This document shows, piece after piece, positions 25,483 to 34,555 of a stretch of DNA of 64,000 nucleotides. Position 1 is the stretch's first letter; each line of letters opens with the position of its first letter. The stretch is from contig OZ248397.1 of assembly GCA_965234475.1 (NCBI GenBank), forward strand, positions 248,001-312,000, given 5' to 3'. The notes beneath the pieces are model-generated. The model did no database searches, was not told the origin of the DNA, and worked only from the letters and a program-made list of their open reading frames with translations. This stretch comes from Methylopumilus sp947499625. Its GTDB lineage: Bacteria > Pseudomonadota > Gammaproteobacteria > Burkholderiales > Methylophilaceae. A program made the position numbers and the translations under genes.

Positions 25483-27028
25483 TCAATTCAATTAAGTTTT
25501 GTCCTGACATCTCGGATGGTTGTTTTTCGCCCATGAGATGAAGCAGAGTGGGAGCAATGTCAGAAAGTCTTCCATTAGGTTTAATTAAAGCTTTACGGCC
25601 GATATAAAGGAAAGGCACTACATTTGTAGTGTGTTGGGTATGAACTTGTTTATTTTCATAATCTTCCATGAGCTCAGCATTGCCATGGTCTGCCGTAATA
25701 ATGACTTCACCACCTATAGATTCCATAGCATTTACAACTTGACCAATGCATGTGTCGAGCGCTTCCATCGCTTTAATTGCAGCATCAAGATTACCTGTAT
25801 GACCTACCATATCAGCGTTTGCAAAATTACAGATGATGGCGTGATATTTTTTAGTTTGGATGGCATTCGTTAGCTTTTCTGCCACTTCAAACGCACTCAT
25901 TTCAGGCTGCAAATCATAAGTAGCGACCTGAGGTGACGGGACTAGAATCCGATCCTCACCTTCGTAGACAGTTTCATTTCCACCATTAAAGAAAAAAGTA
26001 ACGTGCGGATATTTTTCTGTTTCTGCAATGCGAAGTTGTTTTAAGCCTAATTTTGAAATGTATTCACCAAATGAATTACTCACAGGTGTTGGTTTAAAAA
26101 TAACCAATGTTTTTTTATCGTTCTGATCATATTGAGTCAATGTGAAATAGTGACTGATCTTAATTTTCTTTTGTCGCTCAAAGGCATTAAAGTTGCCTTG
26201 TAAAAGTGCATCTGTAATTTGTCGTGCACGATCGGAACGGTAATTCATAAAAACGACCGTATCATCATCTTCAATCGTAATGGCTTTTTGATTCTCATCA
26301 TGAATGGATGTCGGCTTAATAAATTCATCTGCTTCTTCTCTTTTGTATCCTTCGTGAATGGCATCAATTGCATGCGTGACATGAATTGGAGACCCTAACG
26401 TTAAAGTGTTATAGGCTAATTCAATGCGAGGCCAACGCTTATCGCGATCCATAGCATAGTAGCGACCTGATATGGAAGCGATCTTGCCAATGCTTAAGTC
26501 TTTTAAATGAGATTCGAGTTGTTCGATATACTGCAAAGCGCTTTTAGGTGGGGTGTCTCGACCGTCCAGGAAAGCATGAATATAAACATCTTTGAGTTCA
26601 CATTGCTTTGCGAGTTTGAGCATGGCATAGAAGTGATCTAAATGACTATGCACACCGCCATCGGAAAAAAGACCTAAAAGATGTAAGGCTTTGCCGTTTT
26701 CTTTAAGTAATTGAAATGCGTTAATGAGGGCTGCATTCTTAAAAAAATCACCCGATGCAATGCTTGCATTAATTTTTTCAAGGTCTTGTTGGATAACGCG
26801 ACCGGCCCCTATATTTAAATGACCCACTTCTGAATTACCCATTTGTCCTTTAGGTAAGCCTACAAATTCTTCAGAGGCATTAATAAAGCTATGTGCATAC
26901 TTATTCCACAAGCGATTCCAATGAGGCATATCAGCATTTTTAATTGCATTATGGTCTGTGTCATCTCGATGACCGAAACCATCTAAGATAATAAGTAGTA
27001 CAGGTTTTTTTAACATAGTAGAAGGCAT
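25475..27028 (-). CDS. gpmI: 2,3-bisphosphoglycerate-independent phosphoglycerate mutase
   Basis: It interconverts 3- and 2-phosphoglycerate in central metabolism, using two manganese ions. The alkaline-phosphatase-like fold shows Asp16 (LIILDGFG) and the nucleophile Ser66 (GQMGNSEVGHLNIGAGRV), plus FLDGRDTPP, GRYYAMDRD and HGNAELM metal-binding segments. The length of 517 is typical. The start at 27028 gives MPSTMLKKP; a second ATG four codons on is possible, as neither has a clear ribosome site. In a methylotroph this enzyme would serve gluconeogenesis and serine metabolism. Confidence 0.97.
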   Translation of the reverse strand: MPSTMLKKPVLLIILDGFGHRDDTDHNAIKNADMPHWNRLWNKYAHSFINASEEFVGLPKGQMGNSEVGHLNIGAGRVIQQDLEKINASIASGDFFKNAALINAFQLLKENGKALHLLGLFSDGGVHSHLDHFYAMLKLAKQCELKDVYIHAFLDGRDTPPKSALQYIEQLESHLKDLSIGKIASISGRYYAMDRDKRWPRIELAYNTLTLGSPIHVTHAIDAIHEGYKREEADEFIKPTSIHDENQKAITIEDDDTVVFMNYRSDRARQITDALLQGNFNAFERQKKIKISHYFTLTQYDQNDKKTLVIFKPTPVSNSFGEYISKLGLKQLRIAETEKYPHVTFFFNGGNETVYEGEDRILVPSPQVATYDLQPEMSAFEVAEKLTNAIQTKKYHAIICNFANADMVGHTGNLDAAIKAMEALDTCIGQVVNAMESIGGEVIITADHGNAELMEDYENKQVHTQHTTNVVPFLYIGRKALIKPNGRLSDIAPTLLHLMGEKQPSEMSGQNLIELND

Positions 27029-27053
27029 GTATATGTGACTTGAAGATTAATGA

Positions 27054-27076
27054 ATTATAATACTTGTCATCGAATT
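27054..27076 (-). promoter_or_regulatory. Possible promoter of gpmI-envC
   Basis: On the minus strand a consensus TATAAT (27054-27059) lies about 25 bases before the gpmI start. The expected -35 position holds only a weak TGTTTA-like hexamer, so the assignment rests mainly on the -10. Confidence 0.4.
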
Positions 27077-27111
27077 AAACACTTCCAACCTTTTGATAAA
27101 GTTAGTGCGCT

Positions 27112-27372
27112 ATGAAATCCATTAAGATGTATACCAGTGCTTATTGCCCTTATTGTTCAAATGCTGAGAAGCTCCTATCCAAAAAAGGCGTAAGCCATAT
27201 TGAAAAAATCCGAGTAGATGAGGATTCAGCTATTTTAGAGGAAATGATTGAAAAAACTGGACGTCGTACCGTGCCTCAAATTTACATTGGTGATTATCAC
27301 GTAGGCGGTTTTGATGAGCTAAGAGCTCTAGATTTAAAGGGTGAGCTAGATCAGCTTCTGGAAATTTCCTAG
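27112..27372 (+). CDS. grxC: Glutaredoxin 3
   Basis: A glutathione-dependent thiol oxidoreductase of the cytoplasm. The 86-residue protein has the active site YCPYC (Cys12, Cys15), the cis-Pro segment RRTVPQIYIGDYHVGGFDEL that binds glutathione, and a C-terminal helix. It is divergent from gpmI and lies 105 bases before secB, the usual grxC-secB-gpsA arrangement of proteobacteria. Confidence 0.97.
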   Translation: MKSIKMYTSAYCPYCSNAEKLLSKKGVSHIEKIRVDEDSAILEEMIEKTGRRTVPQIYIGDYHVGGFDELRALDLKGELDQLLEIS

Positions 27373-27391
27373 AAGATTAACCCTTATTTTA

Positions 27392-27420
27392 TTTAAATAT
27401 TCTCGATAAAAAGATAGAAT
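27392..27420 (+). promoter_or_regulatory. Possible sigma-70 promoter of secB
   Basis: TTTAAA (27392-27397) is followed by a 17-base spacer and TAGAAT (27415-27420), about 57 bases before the secB start. The -10 is good and the -35 is weak. Confidence 0.4.
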
Positions 27421-27477
27421 GCTGTATTCATTTAATTAAACAATAGTGGCCTTAGGGTCGCTTGACTGGAAAATAAC

Positions 27478-28002
27478 ATGGCAGAAAAAAAGAAAGCAGC
27501 ACCTAAATCATCTAAAGCAGAAAAAAGCGTCAAAATTGACCCACAGGCAAATGGAAGTGCACAACCTGGCTTTGCTATCGAAAAGCTTTTTCTAAAAGAT
27601 GTTTCAGTTGAAGTGCCTAATTCTCCAGATATATTTACTCAGCGTGAAGCGCCTCAAATCTCAATTGAATTAGGAAATTCAGGCACGCCACTTGCTGATG
27701 GTTATTTTGAAGTTGCTTTAAAAATTACAGTGACATCAAAAATTGCTGATAAAACAGCCTTCCTCATTGAAGTTACTCAAGCAGGTATTTTTGCATTGCG
27801 CAATATTCCAGAAGAAAATCTTGAGATGATTATTGCAATTACTTGCCCTAACATTTTATTCCCATACGCACGCGAAGCTATTTCAGATTTAGTGATTAAA
27901 GCAGGTTTTGCACCAGTTCTTTTAAATCCAATTAATTTTGAAATGCTCTATATGCAACAAAAGCAGCAAGCAGCGGGTAATGCGGTTGGCACAAAAAACT
28001 AA
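27478..28002 (+). CDS. secB: Protein-export chaperone SecB
   Basis: A tetrameric cytoplasmic chaperone that hands unfolded preproteins to SecA. Family motifs include FAIEKLFLKDVSVEVPNSP, the SecA-contact region, and CPNILFPYAREAISDLVIKAGFAPVLLNPINFE. The first 30 residues are a lysine/alanine-rich, low-complexity extension, longer than in E. coli (174 versus 155 residues). The gene lies between grxC and an SH3-domain gene that it overlaps at the 3' end. Exported clients in this window would include LptD, SurA and EnvC; that is inference. Confidence 0.97.
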   Translation: MAEKKKAAPKSSKAEKSVKIDPQANGSAQPGFAIEKLFLKDVSVEVPNSPDIFTQREAPQISIELGNSGTPLADGYFEVALKITVTSKIADKTAFLIEVTQAGIFALRNIPEENLEMIIAITCPNILFPYAREAISDLVIKAGFAPVLLNPINFEMLYMQQKQQAAGNAVGTKN

Positions 28003-28444
28003 GTTTTTTTTCTGTTATTTCTTTGTATGGATTGTGTGCTTTATTTCACAATCCGCACATGCTGAATTTCGATCAGTTACTTCACCTAAAACCATTCTCT
28101 TCGAAGCGCCCTCAGCTACAACTAAAAGAGTTTATTTAGTTGGTGAGGGTTATCCCCTGGAGGTGATCGTGAATCTTGGCGATTGGTTAAAAGTGAGAGA
28201 CCCTTATGGCACACTTAGTTGGGTTGAATCAAAAAATTTACAATCCAAAAGAACTATCATTGTTAAGGTAGATAAAGCAAATATCTTTAAAGAGCCTGAA
28301 TTAAAATCAGCGTTGCTAGCTAGTGTTGAAAAAGATGTTGTGATAGAACTTTCAGATCCTTTAATTATGAATGGCTGGATAAAAGTGCGCTATCAACTAG
28401 ATCTTGACGGATACATTCAAGCCTCTCAAGTATGGGGAATTTAA
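27980..28444 (+). CDS. Exported bacterial SH3-domain protein
   Basis: About 154 residues with a signal peptide (MRLAQKTKFFFCYFFVWIVCFISQSAHA, cleavage after AHA) and one or two SH3-like units. These are the region SVTSPKTILFEAPSATTKRVYLV and the segment VKVDKANIFKEPELKSALLASVEK, followed by WIKVRYQLDLDGYIQASQVWG. This matches the SH3b-type family found downstream of secB in many betaproteobacteria, probably cell-wall or periplasmic. The start at 27980 overlaps secB by 23 bases; a longer frame from 27938 would put a charged segment before the signal peptide and is less likely. The molecular role is unknown. Confidence 0.82.
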   Translation: MRLAQKTKFFFCYFFVWIVCFISQSAHAEFRSVTSPKTILFEAPSATTKRVYLVGEGYPLEVIVNLGDWLKVRDPYGTLSWVESKNLQSKRTIIVKVDKANIFKEPELKSALLASVEKDVVIELSDPLIMNGWIKVRYQLDLDGYIQASQVWGI

Positions 28445-28448
28445 TTAA

Positions 28449-29450
28449 TTGAAAGTTGCAGTATTAGGCGCAGGCGCATGGGGTACAGCATTGGCAATGC
28501 AGATTAGCCAAAAGCATCGTGTCACATTGTGGGCTCGGAATGCAGGACATGTATCTGGTATGCGAAAAGCAAGATCCAATCCCCTTTATCTAGGCGACTT
28601 TCCATTTAACGATCAATTGATGCTTGAAGATAATTTGGGCGAAGCGATTCATGATGCCGAGCTTATTTTGTCGGTTGTGCCTACCTCAGGTTTTAGAAAG
28701 ATCTTAAAAGAGATCAAATCTTTCAACCATAAAGCACCCGTCATATGGGCTAATAAAGGCCTGGAAACAGGGACCGCAAAATTACCTCATGAAGTCGCTA
28801 CGGAGGAATTAGGCGACCCTAAAAAAACAGGACAACATTGGGGTGCGTTATCTGGCCCAAGCTTTGCCGCTGAACTCGTGAGATCTCTTCCTACTGCATT
28901 AACCTTGGCTGCAACAGATGAAACATTTACACAAAGCTTAGCTTCTATTATTCATGGCCATAATCTTCGTGTTTATACCAGTCAGGACGTGATTGGTGTG
29001 TCTGTAGGGGGAGCGCTTAAAAATGTGATTGCTATTGCTGCAGGTATTTCAGATGGTATGGGATTTGGAAATAACGCGCGCGCTGCATTAATTACAAGAG
29101 GCTTAGCTGAAATTACCCGTTTCGGTATGAGTCTTGGCGGACAAAAAGATACATTCATGGGACTCACGGGCGCAGGTGATTTAATTCTGACTTGTACGGG
29201 AGACTATTCAAGAAATCGTGAAGTAGGTTTAAGGCTTGCTAAAGGTCAAACGATTGATGAAGTTTTAAAAGGTTTGGGTCACGTTGCAGAAGGTGTTTAC
29301 ACCGCAAAAGAAGTTGTGAATCGAGCAAAAGCACTGAAGGTATCAATGCCTATTACTCATGAAGTTAATCAGGTATTAAGTTTTGGTAAGTCACCTAAAG
29401 AAGCCGTGATCGATTTATTAGGTCGCGAGCAAAAGTCTGAAACGCACTAG
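28449..29450 (+). CDS. gpsA: NAD(P)-dependent glycerol-3-phosphate dehydrogenase
   Basis: It reduces dihydroxyacetone phosphate to sn-glycerol 3-phosphate, the start of phospholipid synthesis. The nucleotide-binding motif VAVLGAGAWGTALAM is at the N-terminus. The catalytic lysine lies in GVSVGGALKNVIAIAAGISDGM near residue 191, followed by GLTGAGDLILTC. The TTG start is fixed by the Rossmann motif beginning only two residues later. It is four bases after the SH3-domain gene. It converges with trmL, leaving two bases between the stops. Confidence 0.97.
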   Translation: MKVAVLGAGAWGTALAMQISQKHRVTLWARNAGHVSGMRKARSNPLYLGDFPFNDQLMLEDNLGEAIHDAELILSVVPTSGFRKILKEIKSFNHKAPVIWANKGLETGTAKLPHEVATEELGDPKKTGQHWGALSGPSFAAELVRSLPTALTLAATDETFTQSLASIIHGHNLRVYTSQDVIGVSVGGALKNVIAIAAGISDGMGFGNNARAALITRGLAEITRFGMSLGGQKDTFMGLTGAGDLILTCTGDYSRNREVGLRLAKGQTIDEVLKGLGHVAEGVYTAKEVVNRAKALKVSMPITHEVNQVLSFGKSPKEAVIDLLGREQKSETH

Positions 29451-29452
29451 TT

Positions 29453-29917
29453 TTAAATCCCACCTTTAAATTCATTTTGTCGCCAAGCTTCGAAGAGAAG
29501 AATTGCAGCTGCATTTGACAAATTAAGACTGCGACTATTTTCCACCATAGGAATTCTTATTTTATTCTTTTCATCAAATTGATTGCGAATGGATTCAGGT
29601 AAGCCTCGGGTTTCAGGCCCAAATAAAAAGATATCGCCCTTTTCATAATGTGCAGATTGATAAGGTGTGCTGCCTTTAGTGGTGACCGCAAATATGCGGT
29701 GGTTCTTATGTTGCACTAAAAAAGCATCAAAATTTGCATATGTTTTTATAGGGGCATACTCATGATAATCAAGACCTGCTCGGATCAGTTGTTTGTCATC
29801 TAAACTAAAGCCTAAGGGCTCAATTAAATGAAGTTGAGTGCCTGTATTAGCGCACAGTCTAATAATGTTTCCAGTATTAGGGGGAATTTCAGGTTCAAAA
29901 AGGGCGATTGAAAACAT
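29453..29917 (-). CDS. trmL: tRNA (cytidine(34)-2'-O)-methyltransferase
   Basis: A small SPOUT methyltransferase that methylates the wobble ribose of two leucine tRNAs. The trefoil-knot signatures are FLFGPETRGLPESI and RSLNLSNAAAILLFEAWRQ, and the N-terminus MFSIALFEPEIPPNTGNIIRLCANTG is typical. I use the ATG at 29917, giving 154 residues. A longer frame starting at 29980 would add 21 residues with no family counterpart and would run into the bioB upstream region. Confidence 0.95.
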   Translation of the reverse strand: MFSIALFEPEIPPNTGNIIRLCANTGTQLHLIEPLGFSLDDKQLIRAGLDYHEYAPIKTYANFDAFLVQHKNHRIFAVTTKGSTPYQSAHYEKGDIFLFGPETRGLPESIRNQFDEKNKIRIPMVENSRSLNLSNAAAILLFEAWRQNEFKGGI

Positions 29918-30031
29918 AAAATATAACAACTGATTAATTTTTATACAATTGTAACAAATTATAGTAAAATAACTTAACAATTGGTTTTAAATACTATTTT
30001 TACAATTAAATCATATAGATAGGGATAAATA

Positions 30032-31045
30032 ATGATTGAATCGCAGCCTAATATGAGTCCCCAAACCATTCAATTTGAAAGAAAATCCCCAAAAAAACTA
30101 AAAAATTCTATAAAAGACCGTTGGTCAATTGCTGAAATAGAGGCTTTATATGACCTGCCTTTTAGCGACCTTATGTTTCAAGCACAAACAATTCATCGCG
30201 AACACTTCAATCCAAATGCAGTTCAGGTAAGCACGCTTCTTTCTATTAAAACAGGTGGATGCTCCGAGGATTGTGGCTACTGCCCTCAATCAGCGCGCTA
30301 TGACACGAATGTTGAAAATGAAGCGATGATGCCTGTTCAAGATGTATTAAAAGCTGCTAAAGCCGCTAAGGAAGCGGGGGCAAGTCGTTTCTGTATGGGT
30401 GCGGCTTGGCGAAGCCCAAAAGATAAAGATTTAAAAGCAGTGCTAGAAATGATTCAAGAAGTTAAAAAACTGGGACTTGAAACATGCGCAACACTTGGCA
30501 TGCTTAAAGATGGCCAAGCTAGCATGCTTAAAGAAGCCGGGCTTGATTATTACAACCACAACTTAGATACGGCCCCTGAATTTTATGGCGATGTGATTTC
30601 TACACGCGTCTATCAGGATAGACTTGATACATTAGATCGAGTTCGAGAAGCAGATCTTCACGTATGTTGCGGAGGTATTGTAGGAATGGGAGAGAGCAGA
30701 AGTGAGCGAGCAGGATTAATTGCACAGCTAGCTAATATGGAAAAGCAACCCGAGAGTGTGCCCATCAATTTATTAACACAAGTGGAAGGCACGCCTCTTC
30801 ATGGTACTGAACCACTTGACCTCTTTGAGTTTGTAAGAACTATTGCTGTTGCAAGAATTACCATGCCTAAAAGTTACGTACGACTCTCTGCTGGAAGGCA
30901 GTCTATGCATGAAGGTATTCAATCACTAGCTTTCTTAGCGGGGGCTAATTCAATTTTTTATGGCGAAAAATTATTGACCACAGATAACCCGGATGTAAAA
31001 GTTGACCAAGCATTGTTCGGTAAGTTAGGTATCCAACCTATTTAA
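30032..31045 (+). CDS. bioB: Biotin synthase
   Basis: A radical-SAM enzyme that inserts sulfur into dethiobiotin, the last step of biotin synthesis. The [4Fe-4S] cluster motif is CSEDCGYCPQSA (about residues 69-80), with YNHNLDTAPEFY and a late AGRQSMHEGIQSLAFLAGANSIF segment holding the second-cluster Arg. The first 25 residues are an extra, polar extension. It leads bioB-F-H-C-D, transcribed away from trmL. A ribosome site GGGAT sits just before the start. Confidence 0.98.
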   Translation: MIESQPNMSPQTIQFERKSPKKLKNSIKDRWSIAEIEALYDLPFSDLMFQAQTIHREHFNPNAVQVSTLLSIKTGGCSEDCGYCPQSARYDTNVENEAMMPVQDVLKAAKAAKEAGASRFCMGAAWRSPKDKDLKAVLEMIQEVKKLGLETCATLGMLKDGQASMLKEAGLDYYNHNLDTAPEFYGDVISTRVYQDRLDTLDRVREADLHVCCGGIVGMGESRSERAGLIAQLANMEKQPESVPINLLTQVEGTPLHGTEPLDLFEFVRTIAVARITMPKSYVRLSAGRQSMHEGIQSLAFLAGANSIFYGEKLLTTDNPDVKVDQALFGKLGIQPI

Positions 31046-31052
31046 GCTTGTC

Positions 31053-32240
31053 ATGCTCGATCAAATTCATAGCGAACTTCAATCTTTAAAAGACAACCAT
31101 CTTTTTAGAACGAGAAAATTATTAAGCGGAAGATTAGGATCCAAACTTTCTTTAAATCATCAAGAGCATTTAAGCTTTTGTTCGAATGATTATCTAGGAC
31201 TTTCACAAAATCAATTTATTCAGGCAGCATTAATTGAGGGTATTCATTTATCTGGAAACGGGATGGGTGCCTCACATCTCATCTCAGGACATCATGAATT
31301 TCATGAAGCGTTTGAACATGCATTTAGTGAGGCGCTTTATTTTGAAAGAGCGCTTTTATTTTCATCAGGTTACATGGCAAATATGGGGGTCATCTCAGCT
31401 TTAGCTGGAAAAGATGATGCTATTTTTTCAGATAAATTAAATCATGCTTCATTAAATGACGCTGCAATTCTTTCTCGCGCGAATCATAAAAGATATAGAC
31501 ATAATAATATGAATCACTTGGAAGAATTAATTCGCGCATCAAAATCAAAAGTTAAAATTATCGTGACAGATGCTGTCTTTAGTATGGATGGCGATATCGC
31601 AGATATTCCTCATCTAATTTATCTATGTGAAGCTTACGATGCTTACCTTTATATTGATGATGCCCATGGTTTTGGCGTATTAGGCGAAGAAGGCAAAGGT
31701 GTATTGCAACATTTTATCGATTTACAGAAAATTAAAACACCTCATTCACCAAGACTCATTTATATGGCAACGCTTGGAAAGGCTGCTGGTATTCATGGCG
31801 CCGTAGTTGCTTCTTCAAATAGTCTTATTGAATACCTTATTCAAAAATCAAAACAATATATTTATACAACCGCCATACCAGCATTTCTTGCTTATGGACT
31901 CAAAGAATCTTTAAATCAAATTTTAAAAGCTCATGAAGCAAGGGAGCATGTAAGAGGCCTCGTGAATACTTTTAGAAATCATATGAAATTAAATAAGCTA
32001 TCTTTAGGCAACTCATTAACACCTATTCAGCCTGTGATTGTTGGAAATGAAATAAATGCATTAAGATTAAATCAGTGGTTAATGGATGTAGGTATTTATG
32101 TGCCAGCAATTAGGCCGCCTTCAGTGCCAAAAGGCACTTCAAGAATGAGAGTATCATTTTCAGCGTTGCATTCAGATCTAGACGTAAGAGAGCTAATAAA
32201 AAATATTATAGATTTTGAAAGCCATTTAGATGCACATTAA
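31053..32240 (+). CDS. bioF: 8-amino-7-oxononanoate synthase
   Basis: A PLP enzyme that condenses pimeloyl-ACP with alanine. The fold-type-I features are clear: FCSNDYLGLSQN near residue 43, GSGMGASHLISGHH-like glycine-rich region, YIDDAHGFGVLGEEGKG and the PLP lysine in MATLGKAAGIHGAVVA. The length of 395 is slightly longer than average. It begins seven bases after bioB and overlaps bioH by 11 bases. Confidence 0.97.
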   Translation: MLDQIHSELQSLKDNHLFRTRKLLSGRLGSKLSLNHQEHLSFCSNDYLGLSQNQFIQAALIEGIHLSGNGMGASHLISGHHEFHEAFEHAFSEALYFERALLFSSGYMANMGVISALAGKDDAIFSDKLNHASLNDAAILSRANHKRYRHNNMNHLEELIRASKSKVKIIVTDAVFSMDGDIADIPHLIYLCEAYDAYLYIDDAHGFGVLGEEGKGVLQHFIDLQKIKTPHSPRLIYMATLGKAAGIHGAVVASSNSLIEYLIQKSKQYIYTTAIPAFLAYGLKESLNQILKAHEAREHVRGLVNTFRNHMKLNKLSLGNSLTPIQPVIVGNEINALRLNQWLMDVGIYVPAIRPPSVPKGTSRMRVSFSALHSDLDVRELIKNIIDFESHLDAH

Positions 32241-32991
32241 AAAAATTGGCCAAGGAAAAGATCTTGTGCTTATTCATGGCTGGGGTATGCATAGTGGTAT
32301 ATGGGAGCCTATTATCGATAAATTTTCAAAAGAATACACACTTCATCTTGTAGATATCCCAGGCATGGGAAAAAGTCATGTCATTAATCCTTATGATTTA
32401 GATCATTTAGCTGAAGCTATAAGTAAAGCCTTGCCAACCTCGTTTGATATTTTAGGCTGGTCTCTAGGGGGTCTTATTTCGCTTAAGATGAGTCTTATGT
32501 ACCCCAAAAAAATTCATCGTATGGTTTTGGTAGGGGGCACGCCTTGTTTTATTAATCAGGCAGATTGGAGTTATGGGGTAGACATAAGAGACTTTAATGA
32601 TTTTGCTCATGAGCTTTTTAAAAACTATAAGTCGACCATGATAAATTTTTACACACTTCAACTTATGCATTCAAAAAATAGTAAGTTACTTATTAAAAAA
32701 CTTAAAGAAATGGATGAAGCAGAAAATCCACCCGAAGTTAAATCATTGCAACTTGGGCTTGATATATTATTGAAGAATGATTTGCGAGAGGACATTAATA
32801 AAATTCAACATCAAACACTTTTAATCACAGGCGACATGGATCGCCTAACGCCAAAGTCTGCGTCTATATGGCTTGAAAGTCACTTGAAAAAAGGACAATT
32901 AAAGGTTATCGAAGGTGCATCACACATTCCTTTTCTCTCTCATTCGGATGAGTTTTTTAGTTATCTCGACCAATTTTTATTAGCAGCTTAA
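32230..32991 (+). CDS. bioH: Pimeloyl-ACP methyl ester esterase
   Basis: An alpha/beta hydrolase that removes the methyl group from pimeloyl-ACP methyl ester to free the BioF substrate. The nucleophile is Ser78 in LGWSLGG, and the oxyanion segment is LIHGWGMHSGIW. The acid is in the GDMDRLTP segment and the base is in GASHIPFLSH. The length of 253 residues fits BioH. It overlaps bioF by 11 bases and is followed by bioC after two bases, confirming the BioC-BioH route of pimelate synthesis. Confidence 0.96.
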   Translation: MHIKKIGQGKDLVLIHGWGMHSGIWEPIIDKFSKEYTLHLVDIPGMGKSHVINPYDLDHLAEAISKALPTSFDILGWSLGGLISLKMSLMYPKKIHRMVLVGGTPCFINQADWSYGVDIRDFNDFAHELFKNYKSTMINFYTLQLMHSKNSKLLIKKLKEMDEAENPPEVKSLQLGLDILLKNDLREDINKIQHQTLLITGDMDRLTPKSASIWLESHLKKGQLKVIEGASHIPFLSHSDEFFSYLDQFLLAA

Positions 32992-32993
32992 TC

Positions 32994-33863
32994 ATGACCA
33001 AGCATCATATTGATAAAAAAAGGGCTCAAGCGGCATTTAATAAAGCGTCCACTTCTTATGAGGACGCAGCGGTGCTTCAGAAGCATGTCTTAGGAGAAAT
33101 GTTCCTTAGATTAAAATTACTCAAAATTAATCCAGAGACAATTCTTGATCTGGGTTGCGGCCCCGGTAATGCCGGACCTGATTTAAAAGCTACCTATAAG
33201 CCTCGCGATCTTATTTATTTAGATTTTGCATATGACATGTTAAAAAAGGCAGAAGAGAGAAATAAAGAACATTTCTTTAAATCTTTTTCAAATAAATCGA
33301 CACAGCAATTTATCTGTGCGGATATGGAAGCTATTCCAGTATTAGAAAATAGTGTCGATATGGTTTGGTCAAATTTATCTCTTCAGTGGTGCAATGATCT
33401 AGATCAGGTATTTACTCAGATAGAGAAAACATTAACGCACAATGGACTTTTTATATTTAGTACTTTTGGACCAAGCACTCTTCACGAATTAAGAGCATCA
33501 CTCGCATCATTTTCTCAATACTCACATGTGAATCAATTTATCGATATGCATGATATTGGAGATGCGCTTGTCCGTTGCGGATTTTCTGATCCGGTCTTAG
33601 ATGTTGATCTTTATACGCTTACTTATAGTACATTTAAAGATATTATGTATGATCTCAAGCATATTGGTGCGCGCAATTCGCTTTCAGGGAGAGCCAAAGG
33701 CATGACAGGCAAGGGCTTTTTGTACCAATTAGAAAAATCGTATGAAACTTACAGGACCGATGAAAAATTGCCTGCGAGTTACGAGGTTGTTTACGGGCAT
33801 GCGTGGAAAGTAAATAAGCCACCTGATGAATCTTCAGTCGTTAAATTCTATCCAAAACAATAA
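32994..33863 (+). CDS. bioC: Malonyl-ACP O-methyltransferase
   Basis: A SAM-dependent methyltransferase that masks the free carboxyl of malonyl-ACP, opening biotin synthesis. The SAM motif ILDLGCGPGNAGPDL is near residue 45, with the acidic motif YLDFAYDML, and the family segment MVWSNLSLQWCNDLDQVF. The C-terminal GKGFLYQLEKSYETYR... region matches BioC. It sits between bioH and bioD with a one-base overlap to bioD (TAATG). Confidence 0.96.
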   Translation: MTKHHIDKKRAQAAFNKASTSYEDAAVLQKHVLGEMFLRLKLLKINPETILDLGCGPGNAGPDLKATYKPRDLIYLDFAYDMLKKAEERNKEHFFKSFSNKSTQQFICADMEAIPVLENSVDMVWSNLSLQWCNDLDQVFTQIEKTLTHNGLFIFSTFGPSTLHELRASLASFSQYSHVNQFIDMHDIGDALVRCGFSDPVLDVDLYTLTYSTFKDIMYDLKHIGARNSLSGRAKGMTGKGFLYQLEKSYETYRTDEKLPASYEVVYGHAWKVNKPPDESSVVKFYPKQ

Positions 33864-34555
33864 TGTATACATATTTTATTGCTGGAACTGATACCAATAT
33901 TGGAAAAACAGCAATTACCTGTAGTTTAATTGCTAAATATGTTATAGAAGGATTTCGTGTGGGAGGTATGAAGCCTGTCGCTGCAGGATGTCATATGGAA
34001 GAGGGTTATATGGTATCTGATGATGTTAAGAAGATTATCGAAGTGAGCAATGTTGACTTAAATATCGACGAAATTTCTCCCTATCAATTTGAGATGCCAA
34101 TAGCACCTCATATTAGCTTTAAGAAAAATAAAAAAGAAATCGACATTCATCTAATTAAAGAGCATTTACGTTCATTTGAAAATGAGATGGATTATCTATT
34201 TGTGGAAGGGGTAGGGGGTTATGCTGTGCCTTTGACAGAGAATTTTTCTACGGCTAATTTGATTGAAGCTCTCAATGTGCCCATTATTTTAGTTGTAGGT
34301 ATGAAGCTAGGCTGTATCAATCATGCTTTATTGACTATTGAATCAATCTTAAATAAAAAACAAAAACTATCTGGTTGGGTAGCTAATCGTATTGATGAAC
34401 ATATGCTTGCTTATGATGAGAATGTATCTTTTTTAAAAGAAAAGATTAAAGCACCTTGTTTGGGTGAAGTACCTTATCTTAAAGACTTTAATCCTATAAA
34501 GGCATCAAAATTTATTGATATCGCTAAGCTTAACGATAAAGTTGATTTAGACTAA
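33863..34555 (+). CDS. bioD: ATP-dependent dethiobiotin synthase
   Basis: It closes the ureido ring of dethiobiotin from DAPA, CO2 and ATP. The P-loop is FIAGTDTNIGKTAIT at the N-terminus, with KPVAAGC and the VEGVGGYAVPL segment near residue 115 as further nucleotide and substrate sites. The length of 230 is normal. It is the last gene of the bio run. Its final 26 bases overlap the convergent nadD gene, so no separate terminator fits. No bioA/bioK-type aminotransferase is present in this cluster. Confidence 0.96.
   Translation: MYTYFIAGTDTNIGKTAITCSLIAKYVIEGFRVGGMKPVAAGCHMEEGYMVSDDVKKIIEVSNVDLNIDEISPYQFEMPIAPHISFKKNKKEIDIHLIKEHLRSFENEMDYLFVEGVGGYAVPLTENFSTANLIEALNVPIILVVGMKLGCINHALLTIESILNKKQKLSGWVANRIDEHMLAYDENVSFLKEKIKAPCLGEVPYLKDFNPIKASKFIDIAKLNDKVDLD

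Noticed and set aside
29941..29998. A BirA-like operator before bioB: TTGTAAC near 29949 and GGTTTTAAA near 29983
   Set aside because: The halves are about 26 bases apart, too far for the known BirA box spacing of 14-16, and the second half is a poor match in an A+T-rich region.
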